Assembly (NCBI RefSeq): GCF_002356315.1
Contig: NZ_AP018164.1
Coordinates: forward strand, 3,348,001-3,412,000
Direction: 5' to 3'
Source of the DNA: Mycobacterium shigaense
GTDB lineage: Bacteria; Actinomycetota; Actinomycetes; Mycobacteriales; Mycobacteriaceae
DNA: 64,000 bases
Shown: positions 29,755 through 37,728 of the stretch, piece by piece
Position numbering within the stretch: position 1 is the stretch's first letter
Layout: the number at the start of each line of letters is the position of its first letter
Notes under the pieces: generated by a model
Told to the model about the DNA's origin: nothing
Databases searched by the model: none
The model's input: the letters and a program-made list of their open reading frames with translations, nothing else
Translations under genes and position numbers: made by a program

Positions 29755-30090
29755 ATGACGAAGCATCTGTGCGCTCTGTTCGCCGTCGGCTTCGGGTTCG
29801 CGAACGCGTGCGCAGTGGCTCACGCGGACGGCTTCCCGAAGATCCGCTACGAGGTCAACGGTCCCGCCGTGGCCACCTACATCTCGTATCAAACCGACAC
29901 CGGCCAGCAGCATCAGGTCAATGCGCCGCTGCCGTGGTCGACGGAGTTCACCGCCTTCGGCGGCCAGGTGTTCGTCATCAGCGCGCAGGGGCCGGGTCCG
30001 ATCTCCTGCAAGATCACGATGGACGGCAACGTGGTCAGCAACGCGACGGCAACCGTCGGTGCCCCCGCAAGAACCGTCTGCACGCACTGA
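29755..30090 (+). CDS. Small secreted MmpS-like domain protein without membrane anchor
   Basis: A 111-residue exported protein. A signal peptide (MTKHLCALFAVGFGFANACA, cleavage after AHA near residue 24) is followed by a single domain resembling the extracytoplasmic part of MmpS: RYEVNGPAVATYISYQTDTG, the PLPWSTEF motif, then ISAQGPGPISCKITMDGNVV and a final cysteine. MmpS proteins keep an uncleaved helix; here the AHA site suggests release. ATG 29746 three codons upstream is an alternative. It lies 63 bases before cyp124 on the same strand. Confidence 0.75.
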   Translation: MTKHLCALFAVGFGFANACAVAHADGFPKIRYEVNGPAVATYISYQTDTGQQHQVNAPLPWSTEFTAFGGQVFVISAQGPGPISCKITMDGNVVSNATATVGAPARTVCTH

Positions 30091-30153
30091 TTCCGGTCTA
30101 GGCTCAGCGATGTCAGCTCTTCGAACCTCTTTCAAAGGCGAAGGGAGGCCTAG

Positions 30154-31461
30154 GTGAGCCTCGAGACTGGTATTGCGACACGTCCGAACGGGACGCCGCC
30201 GCCCGAGATTCCTCTTGCCGACATCCAACTTCAGTCGCTCGACTTCTGGGTGCGCAACGACGACGTTCGCGACGCGGCGTTCGCCACCTTGCGGCGGGAA
30301 GCCCCGATCTCGTTCTGGCCTGCGATCGAGTACGAGGGGTTTGACGCCGGCAGCGGGTATTGGGCGCTGACCAAGCTCGACGACGTCCACTTCGCCAGCC
30401 GCCATCCCGACATCTTCAGCTCCGCCAGCGGCATCACCATCGCCGAGCAGACGCCGGAGCTGGCCGAGTATTTCGGGTCGATGATTGTGCTCGACGATCC
30501 GCGACACCAGCGGCTGCGCTCGATCGTCAGCCGGGCCTTCACCCCGAAAGTAGTTGCCCGCATCGAGAACTCGGTACGAGAGCGAGCACACCGGTTGGTC
30601 ACCTCGCTCAAGGCGAACCATCCCGACGGCCAGGCCGACTTGGTCAGCGAACTCGCCGGCCCGCTGCCGCTGCAGGTGATCTGCGACATGATGGGAATCC
30701 CCGAAGAGGACCATCAACGAATCTTCCACTGGACCAACGTGATTCTCGGTTTCGGCGATCCCGATCTGACATTGGATTTCGAAGAGTTCTTACAGGTGTC
30801 CATGGACATCGGCGCCTACGCCACCGCGCTCGCCGACGACCGCCGGTCCAACCATCACGACGATCTGACCACGGCCCTGGTCGAGGCCGAGGTCGACGGC
30901 GACCGGCTCACCTCCCAGGAGATCGCGTCATTCTTCATCCTGCTCGTGGTCGCCGGCAACGAAACCACGCGCAACGCGATCAGCCACGGGGTGCTGGCAT
31001 TGTCCCGTTTCCCCGAGCAACGGGACAAGTGGTGGGCCGACTTCGACGAACTGACACCCACCGCGGTCGAGGAGATCGTGCGGTGGGCGTCCCCGGTGGT
31101 CTACATGCGGCGCACCCTGACCCGCGATTTCGAGCTGAGCGGCGTCCGGATGGCGGCGGGCGACAAGGTTGCCCTGTTCTACAACTCGGCCAACCGCGAC
31201 GAATCGCGCTTCGACAATCCGTGGGCCTTCGACGTCGCGCGCGACCCCAATCCGCATCTGGGCTTCGGCGGCGGCGGCGCGCATTTCTGCCTGGGCGCCA
31301 ACCTGGCTCGTCGTGAGATCCGCGTCGTGTTCGACGAATTGCGCCGGGAGATCCCCGAAATCACCGTGACCGAGAAGCCGGCGCGCCTGCTGTCGCAGTT
31401 CATCCACGGCATCAAGCGGCTGCCGGTGGCCTGGACGCCTCCGCAGGGCGGCTTGGTCTGA
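30154..31461 (+). CDS. cyp124: Cytochrome P450 CYP124, methyl-branched lipid omega-hydroxylase
   Basis: CYP124 hydroxylates the terminal carbon of methyl-branched lipids, including phytanic acid and cholesterol derivatives. The 435-residue protein is highly similar over its whole length to the M. tuberculosis enzyme. Visible motifs: I-helix VVAGNETTRNAISHG (about 262-276), K-helix EEIVRW (ExxR), and heme loop FGGGGAHFCLGANLARRE with the axial cysteine near residue 375. GTG 30154 follows GGGAGG. The NTF2-like gene starts four bases after its stop, giving an operon. Confidence 0.96.
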   Translation: MSLETGIATRPNGTPPPEIPLADIQLQSLDFWVRNDDVRDAAFATLRREAPISFWPAIEYEGFDAGSGYWALTKLDDVHFASRHPDIFSSASGITIAEQTPELAEYFGSMIVLDDPRHQRLRSIVSRAFTPKVVARIENSVRERAHRLVTSLKANHPDGQADLVSELAGPLPLQVICDMMGIPEEDHQRIFHWTNVILGFGDPDLTLDFEEFLQVSMDIGAYATALADDRRSNHHDDLTTALVEAEVDGDRLTSQEIASFFILLVVAGNETTRNAISHGVLALSRFPEQRDKWWADFDELTPTAVEEIVRWASPVVYMRRTLTRDFELSGVRMAAGDKVALFYNSANRDESRFDNPWAFDVARDPNPHLGFGGGGAHFCLGANLARREIRVVFDELRREIPEITVTEKPARLLSQFIHGIKRLPVAWTPPQGGLV

Positions 31462-31465
31462 CCAG

Positions 31466-32029
31466 ATGACCGTCCCCGCGTTTCCCGCTCCCGAGGTGCT
31501 GGCCGCGCGACAGAAACTCGTGCTAGACCACTTTCACGACGAGGTCCGCCAGGACTGGGACGACGTGCTGGCGACGTTCCCGCATCCGCGCTACGAGCTG
31601 ATCCCGCAGCTGGTCGTCCACGACGGAAACGACGCCGTGCGCGGCTACTACAACTACACCCGCACGGCATTTCCCGACCAGGACCACGAGATCATCGCCT
31701 TGCGGCACAGCGCCGACGCGGTGATCGTCGAGTTCTGGTTGATGGGCACGCATCGCGGCTTTCTCGGCAAGGTCCCGCCCACCGGCAGCCGCTTCCGGGT
31801 TCGCATGACCGCCTACTTCGTCTTCGACGACACCGAAACACTTGTCTGCGAACGCATTTACTTCGACACGCTGACGATGATCAAGCAGCTGCTGGGTGGC
31901 CTGAACCTGAAGAAGCCGTCCAACTGGCTGCTGGCCGCGCGGGCCGTGCGGGGGCTGCTGTCGATGTCGTCGGAGCAGCCGGACCCGGCGTTGACGAATA
32001 CCGTGCCGCCGGCGCTCGGCGAGGGCTAA
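31466..32029 (+). CDS. NTF2/SnoaL-like protein
   Basis: A 187-residue protein with the SnoaL-like ester-cyclase/NTF2 fold: alpha-helical N-terminus (ARQKLVLDHFHDEVRQDWDD), VHDGNDAVRGYYNYTRTAFP, then beta strands (AVIVEFWLMGTHRG, RFRVRMTAYFVFDD, LVCERIYFD). Such folds act as hydrolases, isomerases or simple binders of steroids and polyketides. It starts four bases after cyp124, so it may handle the P450 substrate or product. A hydrophobic Leu/Lys-rich C-terminal helix (about 140-165) could associate with membrane. Function not proven. Confidence 0.82.
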   Translation: MTVPAFPAPEVLAARQKLVLDHFHDEVRQDWDDVLATFPHPRYELIPQLVVHDGNDAVRGYYNYTRTAFPDQDHEIIALRHSADAVIVEFWLMGTHRGFLGKVPPTGSRFRVRMTAYFVFDDTETLVCERIYFDTLTMIKQLLGGLNLKKPSNWLLAARAVRGLLSMSSEQPDPALTNTVPPALGEG

Positions 32030-32038
32030 GCTCCCGCC

Positions 32039-32482
32039 ATGAAGGCGCGGGCTTTCGCGACGATCTGCGGCGTGGCCGCCGTCGCACTGCCGACCGCCAC
32101 CGGCAACGCCACACCACCGCTGAGTTCACACACCGAGAAGTGGATCGACCTGCAGACCGGCGAGTGCGTCGCCGACCTTCCGCCCGCCGACCTCAGCCGG
32201 GTGACGATCACCGTCGTCGATTGCGGCACAGCGCATTTGGCCGAAGTCTACCTGCGCGCGCCGATGGCCGTCGACACCGCCATCGCCAACGTAGCCAATC
32301 ACGACTGCACCGACGGGTTCGCCCCCTATACAGGTAAATCCCTTGCGGGCAGCCCGTTTTCGATCACCTACCTGATCGATTCGAACCAGGATCGCACCGC
32401 GGCCAATCCCCTGCCCAGGACGCTGATCTGCCTGCTGCAGGCCGCCGGCGGTCAGCCGCTGACCGAGTCCGCGCACCGCTGA
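32039..32482 (+). CDS. Secreted protein, septum-formation-like domain
   Basis: A 147-residue exported protein with a signal peptide ([20 protein letters not shown], cleavage near residue 23). The mature part contains [37 protein letters not shown] and a later pair of cysteines (HDCTDGF and LICLLQ), which match the actinobacterial 'septum formation' domain pattern of a G-x-C motif followed by V-x-C-x-x-x-H-x-x-E-V. Such domains are extracytoplasmic and of unclear role. It follows the SnoaL-like gene by nine bases and ends four bases from the convergent HAD gene. Confidence 0.78.
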   Translation: MKARAFATICGVAAVALPTATGNATPPLSSHTEKWIDLQTGECVADLPPADLSRVTITVVDCGTAHLAEVYLRAPMAVDTAIANVANHDCTDGFAPYTGKSLAGSPFSITYLIDSNQDRTAANPLPRTLICLLQAAGGQPLTESAHR

Positions 32483-32486
32483 GCCG

Positions 32487-33200
32487 TCAGCAGCCGAGCT
32501 GCGCGGCGAGGTCGAGGAAGTCGGATGCATTGACGTCGAACTCGTCCGAGTAGGCGACGTCCGCGTCGCCGTCCGCGCCGAATTCCAGCGGCCGCGTGAC
32601 GAACGCCGTGCGGAAGCCGAGATCGCCGGCGGCGCGGATGTCGTATTTGTGGCTCGCCACCATCATGATCTCCCCGCGATCCAGGCCCAGATAGGTCGCC
32701 GCCATCCCGTAGGCGGCTGGGTCGGGCTTGAACACTCCGGCCATCTCCGCGGTGAAGACGGCGTCCCACGGCAGGCCCGCCCGCTTGGAGATGTTGACCA
32801 CCGCCGACACATCGGCATTCGACAGCGTGGCCAACGTGAACCGGCTCTTCAGCCGGGTCAGGCCGGGCACCACGTCAGGCCATGCCTTCAGCCGCTGCCA
32901 GGCCGACGTGAGTTCCTCGCGTTCGGCACTCGAAAATCCCGCGAGGCCGCACTCGTCCAGCACAGGGTCGAGGGCGTCGCGATAGACCGAGTGCACCGAG
33001 ACCCAACGGTCGGCGCCCGCGGACGCGGCCTCCAGCGCGACGAAATAGCCCGTGCGCCAGCGCCGCACCATGTCGGGCCAATTGACGCCCGCATGCCGGC
33101 CGGCGCTGATCCGCCGCGCCTCGTCGCAGATCGTCGATAGAAAATCCGTCGCCGTTCCCTGCACGTCGAACAACAACGCTTGCAGCACGAGCTTCATCAT
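32487..33200 (-). CDS. HAD hydrolase, haloacid dehalogenase type II
   Basis: A 237-residue HAD-superfamily enzyme resembling L-2-haloacid dehalogenases, which hydrolyse 2-haloalkanoic acids. Motif I is FDVQGTATD (nucleophile Asp at about 12), motif [12 protein letters not shown], motif III lysine in [11 protein letters not shown], motif [20 protein letters not shown]. The motif I residue after Asp-Val is Gln instead of the usual Phe/Tyr, so the true substrate may differ. ATG 33200 or the next codon can serve as start. Cytosolic, monocistronic, convergent to the cyp124 group. Confidence 0.88.
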   Translation of the reverse strand: MMKLVLQALLFDVQGTATDFLSTICDEARRISAGRHAGVNWPDMVRRWRTGYFVALEAASAGADRWVSVHSVYRDALDPVLDECGLAGFSSAEREELTSAWQRLKAWPDVVPGLTRLKSRFTLATLSNADVSAVVNISKRAGLPWDAVFTAEMAGVFKPDPAAYGMAATYLGLDRGEIMMVASHKYDIRAAGDLGFRTAFVTRPLEFGADGDADVAYSDEFDVNASDFLDLAAQLGC

Positions 33201-33296
33201 GGCCCGGGCCCGCCGAACCGGGTGTCGCGGGTCGCATGGTTGGATAAAATCAGCTCAGTCGAAATACTTGCCCCTCAACGCCCTGCGAGGTACACC

Positions 33297-33665
33297 GTGG
33301 CCGATCACACCACCGATACCGCGGAAGAGCACGAGATCGACTACCGATTCACCATGGCAAACGAGCGGACGTTCCTGTCCTGGCAGCGCACAGCGCTGGG
33401 ACTGCTCGCCGCGGCGGTCGCCCTGGTGCAGCTAGTTCCGGAGCTGGCCGTCCCCGGCGCACGCCGCCTGCTCGGCATGAGCCTTGCCCTGCTGGCGGTC
33501 CTCACCAGCGGCATGGGCCTGCTGCGCTGGCAGCAGGCGGGCCGCGCCATGCGCCGCGGCGACCCGTTGCCCCGGCACCCCTCACCCGCCTATCTCGCGT
33601 TCGGCCTGACGCTGGTCGGGCTGATCGCGCTGGGGCTCGTCATTCTCAAGGTGTTTACGCATTGA
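33297..33665 (+). CDS. DUF202 membrane protein (YidH-like), first of pair
   Basis: A 122-residue membrane protein with the DUF202 signature [20 protein letters not shown] (about 17-36) and three predicted helices (about 30-46, 52-70, 98-117). GTG 33297 follows a GCGAGG site; upstream in-frame sequence overlaps the divergent HAD gene and is not protein-like. The stop overlaps the TTG start of the second DUF202 gene (TTGA). Function unknown; pairs like this are common. Confidence 0.87.
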   Translation: MADHTTDTAEEHEIDYRFTMANERTFLSWQRTALGLLAAAVALVQLVPELAVPGARRLLGMSLALLAVLTSGMGLLRWQQAGRAMRRGDPLPRHPSPAYLAFGLTLVGLIALGLVILKVFTH

Positions 33666-33994
33666 CCCGGCCGCAGGCCGACCCGCGGGCCGCAACGCTG
33701 CCGGCCGAGCGGACGGTATTGGCTTGGACCCGGACGTCGTTCGCGTTCCTGGTCAACGGCGTGTTGCTGACCCTGAAGGATTTACGCGGCGTGACGACGA
33801 TGGCGGCGCTGCTGCTGGCGGGCGTGGCCGGCGCGGCGGCGGTGACCACTTACGCGATCGCCATACGGCGCCAACGGATCCTGCAGCAGCGACCGATGCC
33901 GCCCGACATCACCCCGCGCCGTCAGGTGTACCTCATCGGGATCACCACGTTGCTGCTCATCGCGATGACGATGATCGCCCAGCTGTCCCGTTAA
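33662..33994 (+). CDS. DUF202 membrane protein, second of pair
   Basis: A 110-residue partner of the preceding gene, carrying [20 protein letters not shown] (DUF202 signature) and three hydrophobic helices (about 24-40, 46-66, 90-108). It starts with the rare codon TTG at 33662, overlapping the stop of the first gene by four bases, which supports translational coupling and probably a hetero-oligomer. Function unknown. Confidence 0.85.
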   Translation: MTRPQADPRAATLPAERTVLAWTRTSFAFLVNGVLLTLKDLRGVTTMAALLLAGVAGAAAVTTYAIAIRRQRILQQRPMPPDITPRRQVYLIGITTLLLIAMTMIAQLSR

Positions 33995-34015
33995 CGCCGA
34001 AGCCCGCTGGCGTGA

Positions 34016-34349
34016 TCAGCCGGTGGTTCCGGGGACCAGTTCCGCATCGCGCCCGAGGGCACGTCGCTGAACACGGCCGAGGTCGGGCCGTTCAAGAAGG
34101 AGGCCTTCCGGATCGCGATGGCCGCCGGCGTACCGATCGTGCCGATCGTGATTCGCAACGCCGAGACCATCGCCTCGCGCGACAAGTCACTCGAGATCAC
34201 TCCGGGCACCGTGGATGTCGCGGTGCTGCTGCCGATTCCGGTCGACGGCTGGACGCTGGAGAACCCGCCCGACCACATCGCCGAGGTACGTCGGCTCTAC
34301 CTCGACACGCTGGCCGATCGGCCGAAGGACGTGCCGGCCGCCTGGCGCG
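34016..34349 (+). pseudogene. Fragment of a PlsC-type lysophospholipid acyltransferase
   Basis: An open frame encodes the central-to-C-terminal part of a PlsC-like acyltransferase: FRIAPEGTSLNTAEVGPFKK (the third acyltransferase block, normally FPEGTR), AFRIAMAAGVPIVPIVIRNA (fourth block), ASRDKSLEITPGTVDV, then EVRRLYLDTLADRPKD. The N-terminal half with the NHQSxxD catalytic block is missing: an in-frame stop lies at 34013 and only the DUF202 gene is upstream. The 3' end runs into the convergent amidase gene and loses similarity after about 34350. It looks like a remnant of a plsC gene, perhaps of the fused HAD-PlsC type. Confidence 0.8.
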
Positions 34350-35111
34350 TCAGCCGGCCTTCGCGTTCAGGAACGCGACGATCCCCTGCGTGACCGCCGC
34401 CGCATACCGCGCCCGGCCGTCGGCGCTTTCTATCAGCGCGGCATCGCCGGCGTTCTTCATGTTCCCGAGTTCGACGAGGACGGCCGGGTACTGGGCCAGG
34501 TTCAGGCCGGCGAGATCGGCCCGCCCGTAGAGCCCGTCGGATCCGAGATAGGTGGACGGGTGAAAGCCCGCTTGGGCCAGGGCGTCGCACATGGTGTGGG
34601 CCAGCTGCACGGCGGGGCCGGCTTGCACGTCGTTCAGCGGCGGGTCGGAGTAGTTCACGTGGAACCCGCTGCCGGAGGCCGGACCGCCATCGGCGTGGAT
34701 GCTGACGATTGCATCGGGCCGCATCGCGTTCGCCCGCGCCGCCCGTTCGTCGATGCAGGGCCCGACGCCGTTGTCGCTGTCGCGCGACAGTTGGGCGCGA
34801 ACGCCCAGCTGGCTGAGCGAGTCGTTGATCAGGCTGACGACGACCCAGTTGAACGCGTGCTCCGGGTAACCGTCGTCGGTGGCGGTGCCCATCGTGTTGC
34901 ACGGCTTGGTGCCGCCGCGGCCGTTCGGCACCAGCTGCGCGATCGACGCGTCGTACACGCCGTTGTGGCCCGGGTCGAGGAAGACGGCCGATCCGGCCAC
35001 CCCGGCCACCGCGCGCGCGGCGTACGCGGTCGCGGCGGTCAGCATCGCCGGGCCGGCACCGGCGGCTTTCAAGACGTCGCGTCTCGAAAGTGATCGTTGC
35101 GGATCACTCAT
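34350..35111 (-). CDS. N-acetylmuramoyl-L-alanine amidase, Tat-exported (Ami1 paralogue)
   Basis: A zinc amidase (Amidase_3) that would cut between muramic acid and L-alanine in peptidoglycan. From ATG 35111 there are 253 residues: a twin-arginine signal SRRDVLKAAGAG, cleavage near AVA (about 35-40), then zinc ligands in DPGHNG, GYPEHAFNW and SIHADGG and the catalytic glutamate in VLVELGNMKN. It is close to M. tuberculosis Rv3717 (Ami1), which is a different locus, so this appears to be a second copy. Its 3' end abuts the PlsC fragment. The frame is open 75 codons upstream but not protein-like. Confidence 0.92.
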   Translation of the reverse strand: MSDPQRSLSRRDVLKAAGAGPAMLTAATAYAARAVAGVAGSAVFLDPGHNGVYDASIAQLVPNGRGGTKPCNTMGTATDDGYPEHAFNWVVVSLINDSLSQLGVRAQLSRDSDNGVGPCIDERAARANAMRPDAIVSIHADGGPASGSGFHVNYSDPPLNDVQAGPAVQLAHTMCDALAQAGFHPSTYLGSDGLYGRADLAGLNLAQYPAVLVELGNMKNAGDAALIESADGRARYAAAVTQGIVAFLNAKAG

Positions 35112-35353
35112 CGCGTGATGGTAGCAACGCGGATCTCCCGGAAGCCTCGCGGCGGTCGCATCTTCTGAATCCTGCTCTGCGCGTGGCCTTTTCATCGACC
35201 TCCCCCGCTCCCAGGCAGCCGAGTGGCGACCGACCAGTCGCCCGACCCAGACTTTAGAGAACTGTGAGTGTCGGCGTTTCGACTTGTACCCACGTCCACG
35301 TTGTGCACGAATGATTGTGAACGGATTCGTAATCATGTTTGGAATGCATTGCT

Positions 35354-36103
35354 ATGGGCACATATCGCGGCATGATCACCGGTCACCTGACTCGTCTTGC
35401 CACGCCCCTCGTCCTTACAGCGTGCAGCCTCGGCGGCGCCGCGCTGGTCCCCGCGGTCGCGTCCGCGGAGCCGTGTCCCGATGTGCAGGTGGTGTTTGCC
35501 CGTGGCACCGGGGAGGACCCGGGCGTGGGGCCGACCGGGCAGGCGTTCGTCGACCAGCTGCGGGCGCGCGAGCCGGGCAAGTCCGTGGAGGTGTATCCGG
35601 TCAACTACCCCGCCAGCAATGAATGGTCCACCGGCCTGGACGGCATCAGGGATGCGGGCGCGCATGTGGTGTCCGAGGCCGGCGCCTGCCCCAACACCAA
35701 GATGGTGCTGGGCGGCTACTCCCAGGGTGCGGCCGTGATGGGCTTTGTCACCTCGGCCGCGGTGCCCGACGGCATCGACCCCGCGACCGTGCCCAAGCCG
35801 CTCTCGCCGGACATCGCCAACCACGTCGCCGCCGTCGTGCTGTTCGGCATGCCCAACGTGCGCGCCATGAACTTCCTCGACCAACCCCCGGTCGTCATCG
35901 GGCCGACCTACCAGGCCAAGACCATCAAGGTGTGCGCCCCCGAGGACCCGGTGTGCTCCGACGGACTGAACTTCTCCGCCCACGACACCTACGCAGACGA
36001 CTCCAACATCGTCGACAAGGGGACAGATTTCGCGGCCAACCGCCTGAACTCGTCGCCGTCCACTCCGGCAACCGTGGTGCATTCCCACGACCCCGAGGCC
36101 TGA
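35354..36103 (+). CDS. Secreted cutinase-family esterase
   Basis: A cutinase-like serine esterase, of the group that hydrolyses lipid esters outside the cell. About 249 residues; signal peptide (HLTRLATPLVLTACSLGGAA, cleavage at ASA near residue 42). Motifs: CPDVQVVFARGTGEDPGVG, nucleophile GGYSQGAAVMG, and a C-terminal loop CAPEDPVCSDGLNFSAHDTY with the catalytic Asp and His. Cysteine spacing fits the two family disulfides. Starts at ATG 35354 or ATG 35372; neither has a strong ribosome site. It lies alone, divergent from the amidase. Confidence 0.93.
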   Translation: MGTYRGMITGHLTRLATPLVLTACSLGGAALVPAVASAEPCPDVQVVFARGTGEDPGVGPTGQAFVDQLRAREPGKSVEVYPVNYPASNEWSTGLDGIRDAGAHVVSEAGACPNTKMVLGGYSQGAAVMGFVTSAAVPDGIDPATVPKPLSPDIANHVAAVVLFGMPNVRAMNFLDQPPVVIGPTYQAKTIKVCAPEDPVCSDGLNFSAHDTYADDSNIVDKGTDFAANRLNSSPSTPATVVHSHDPEA

Positions 36104-36104
36104 G

Positions 36105-36119
36105 CCCCCCCCCCGGGGG
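36105..36119. repeat. C10G5 homopolymer tract
   Basis: Ten C followed by five G directly after the cutinase stop. It could be a slippage-prone tract or an assembly-sensitive spot. It lies only two bases before the palindrome at 36122. Confidence 0.7.
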
Positions 36120-36121
36120 AG

Positions 36122-36141
36122 AACATACTAAATAGTATGTT
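36122..36141. promoter_or_regulatory. 20-bp palindromic operator beside a decayed gene
   Basis: AACATACTA (36122-36130) and TAGTATGTT (36133-36141) are perfect 9-base inverted arms with an AA spacer. It directly abuts the ATG (36142) of the broken flavin hydroxylase and is exceptionally AT-rich here. The nearest regulator is the convergent TetR gene at 36562-37131, which plausibly binds it. Confidence 0.75.
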
Positions 36142-36558
36142 ATGGCCGCACGTCCGCGGTCGTCAGCCGCTCCACGTACGGCATCACGGACGAGTTCGTC
36201 GCGCGGCTGGCCGAACGCGCCGAGGAGGCCGAACGCCTGCATCGCCTGCCCGCGGCGACGGTCGACGAGTTCCGGCACACCGAGCTGTGCCGGTTGCTGC
36301 TGCCGGCCCGGTTCGGCGGCATACAGGCGTCGTTTCCCGAAGTGCTGGAACCGGTTCGGCGGATGGCACACGGATGTTCTTCCAGCGCTTAGACTTTAGG
36401 TTCTACGCGCTACACAACTGGATGCTGTCGCCATTCGACCCGCAACCGCGGGAGGAGTGTACGCCGCGGGCCATGTCGTATTCGACTACGACGCCAGCCG
36501 AGAGTTGGCCGGGGCGTTGGCCATCGGGGCCAAGATCTCCCCGATCGCGATGGTCTGA
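36142..36558 (+). pseudogene. Remnant of a flavin-dependent hydroxylase (acyl-CoA dehydrogenase type, HsaA-like)
   Basis: Pieces of one protein lie in different frames. After an ATG at 36142 the similarity shifts to the frame ITDEFVARLAERAEEAERLH, CRLLLPARFGGIQASFPEVL, EPVRRMAHGC, which stops at 36390. A third piece, ALHNWMLSPFDPQPREE (about 36411-36460), in the next frame, matches the following segment of HsaA-like oxygenases. A last open stretch reads VYAAGHVVFDYDASRELAGA and ends in TGA at 36556; I cannot place it. The intact gene would be about 1.2 kb, so this copy is frameshifted and largely deleted. It probably belonged to the ring-cleavage locus on its right. Confidence 0.7.
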
Positions 36559-36561
36559 GGG

Positions 36562-37131
36562 TCAGGTGGGGTTGGCCAGCATGAGTTCCAGCAGGCGTTG
36601 CTGTGGTGCCGCCTTTTGCGCGTGGACCGCCGAGCCGGCGAGGTGCAGCAGCCCGATCCCGGCCGCGAACGTCAGCTCCGCCCGCAGCCGGGCGTCGTCG
36701 GCGTCGAACCCGTAGTCCTGGTACGCCTTGGCGACCGAGCGAACCAGGATGCGGTCGGCCTCGCGAACGTTGGCGGCCGCGACGGGGTCGGTGCGCGCCC
36801 ATTCCCGCATGGCGCGCTCCAGCATCCAGTGCTGGGGGCTGACCAAGGTATTCATCATGGCGGACAAGCGGTCCCGTGGTGGCAACGTGTCGAGATCGGC
36901 CAGCGATTGCCGGTCACGCTCCAGGAACGCGTTCCACGATTCGACGAGTGCGGCGCGGTAGCTGTCCATGTCCTGGAAGTGCCAGTAGAAGCTGCCGCGG
37001 GTGGCGCCGATCTGCCGGCAGAGGTTCTCCACTTTCAGCGCGCGTCCGCCCTGCTCGGCGAGGACGGTGTAACCGGCTTGCAGCCAGTCGTCGACTGACA
37101 GCCGAGTCGAGGGGGATTTCCGCGCCGTCAC
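36562..37131 (-). CDS. TetR-family regulator at the intradiol dioxygenase locus
   Basis: A 189-residue TetR regulator with helix-turn-helix at about 15-60 (GYTVLAEQGGRALKVENLCR, QIGATRGSFYWHFQDMDSYR). The C-terminal domain resembles regulators of aromatic or xenobiotic genes. It is the last gene of a run containing the intradiol dioxygenase and two carboxymuconolactone-decarboxylase-like genes (43-base gap). The palindrome at 36122-36141, just beyond its stop on the other side of the decayed hydroxylase, is a likely binding site. ATG is unambiguous. Confidence 0.88.
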   Translation of the reverse strand: MTARKSPSTRLSVDDWLQAGYTVLAEQGGRALKVENLCRQIGATRGSFYWHFQDMDSYRAALVESWNAFLERDRQSLADLDTLPPRDRLSAMMNTLVSPQHWMLERAMREWARTDPVAAANVREADRILVRSVAKAYQDYGFDADDARLRAELTFAAGIGLLHLAGSAVHAQKAAPQQRLLELMLANPT

Positions 37132-37173
37132 ACGGCAACGTTACGACGGTGGCACCGGCCCGTCGAGATGCCG

Positions 37174-37728
37174 TCAGCTCTCGTCGGCCCGCGGAATGTT
37201 CGGCAGCCGGGCGGTTTCGTCGAGGTCGACCTCGAGCGCGTTGAGCATCAGCGCCAGACCGGCATAGCGGCTGATCAGCATCAAGACTTCCACCGTGGCC
37301 TCGGTGCCCAGGGCCGAGTGCACGGACGCCAACACCAGCTCCGTGACGCCGCGGGTGGTCACCAGTTGGGTGGTCAACTCCAGCACCGCGAGTTCGGTGG
37401 CGTCTAATATCGTTGCACGCCAATCGGTGTCGGACGTGACGGCCGCGATCTCGTCGGCGGCGACACCGGCCGTGGGCGCGATGTCGTAGTGTTGGCCAAG
37501 CTCGTAGGGGCTGTCCATGAGGTACGCGGTGCGTAGGACGACGAGCTCGCGCAGCCGCCGCGGCAGCACCGGACTGGTCAAGGCGTCACGCCCGGCCTGC
37601 ATCCAGCCGGTGAACACCTGCTCGGCGTTGGCCAGGACGCGGTAGAGGTTGAGATTGCCGCGCTCCCGGGTCAATTCGCGGGCCCGCTCGGTCATGTGCT
37701 CGGGCCGACGGTAGGGCAGGCGGGTCAT
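37174..37728 (-). CDS. Carboxymuconolactone decarboxylase-like protein (first to TetR)
   Basis: A 184-residue, helical CMD/AhpD-fold protein: LREIVVLR-type helix (RLRELVVLRTAYLMDSPYEL, about 58-77) and GQHYDIAPTAGV with the conserved histidine; there is no CxxC, so it is not an AhpD-type disulfide reductase. Its start overlaps the stop of the next CMD gene by ATGA. In an aromatic operon such proteins may decarboxylate or isomerise ring-cleavage products, or act on hydroquinols; specificity is open. Confidence 0.88.
   Translation of the reverse strand: MTRLPYRRPEHMTERARELTRERGNLNLYRVLANAEQVFTGWMQAGRDALTSPVLPRRLRELVVLRTAYLMDSPYELGQHYDIAPTAGVAADEIAAVTSDTDWRATILDATELAVLELTTQLVTTRGVTELVLASVHSALGTEATVEVLMLISRYAGLALMLNALEVDLDETARLPNIPRADES

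Noticed and set aside
34118-34393. Stand-alone 91-residue acyltransferase-like protein
   Set aside because: It is the back half of a PlsC domain without the catalytic NHxxxxD block and runs into the convergent amidase; treated as a pseudogene.
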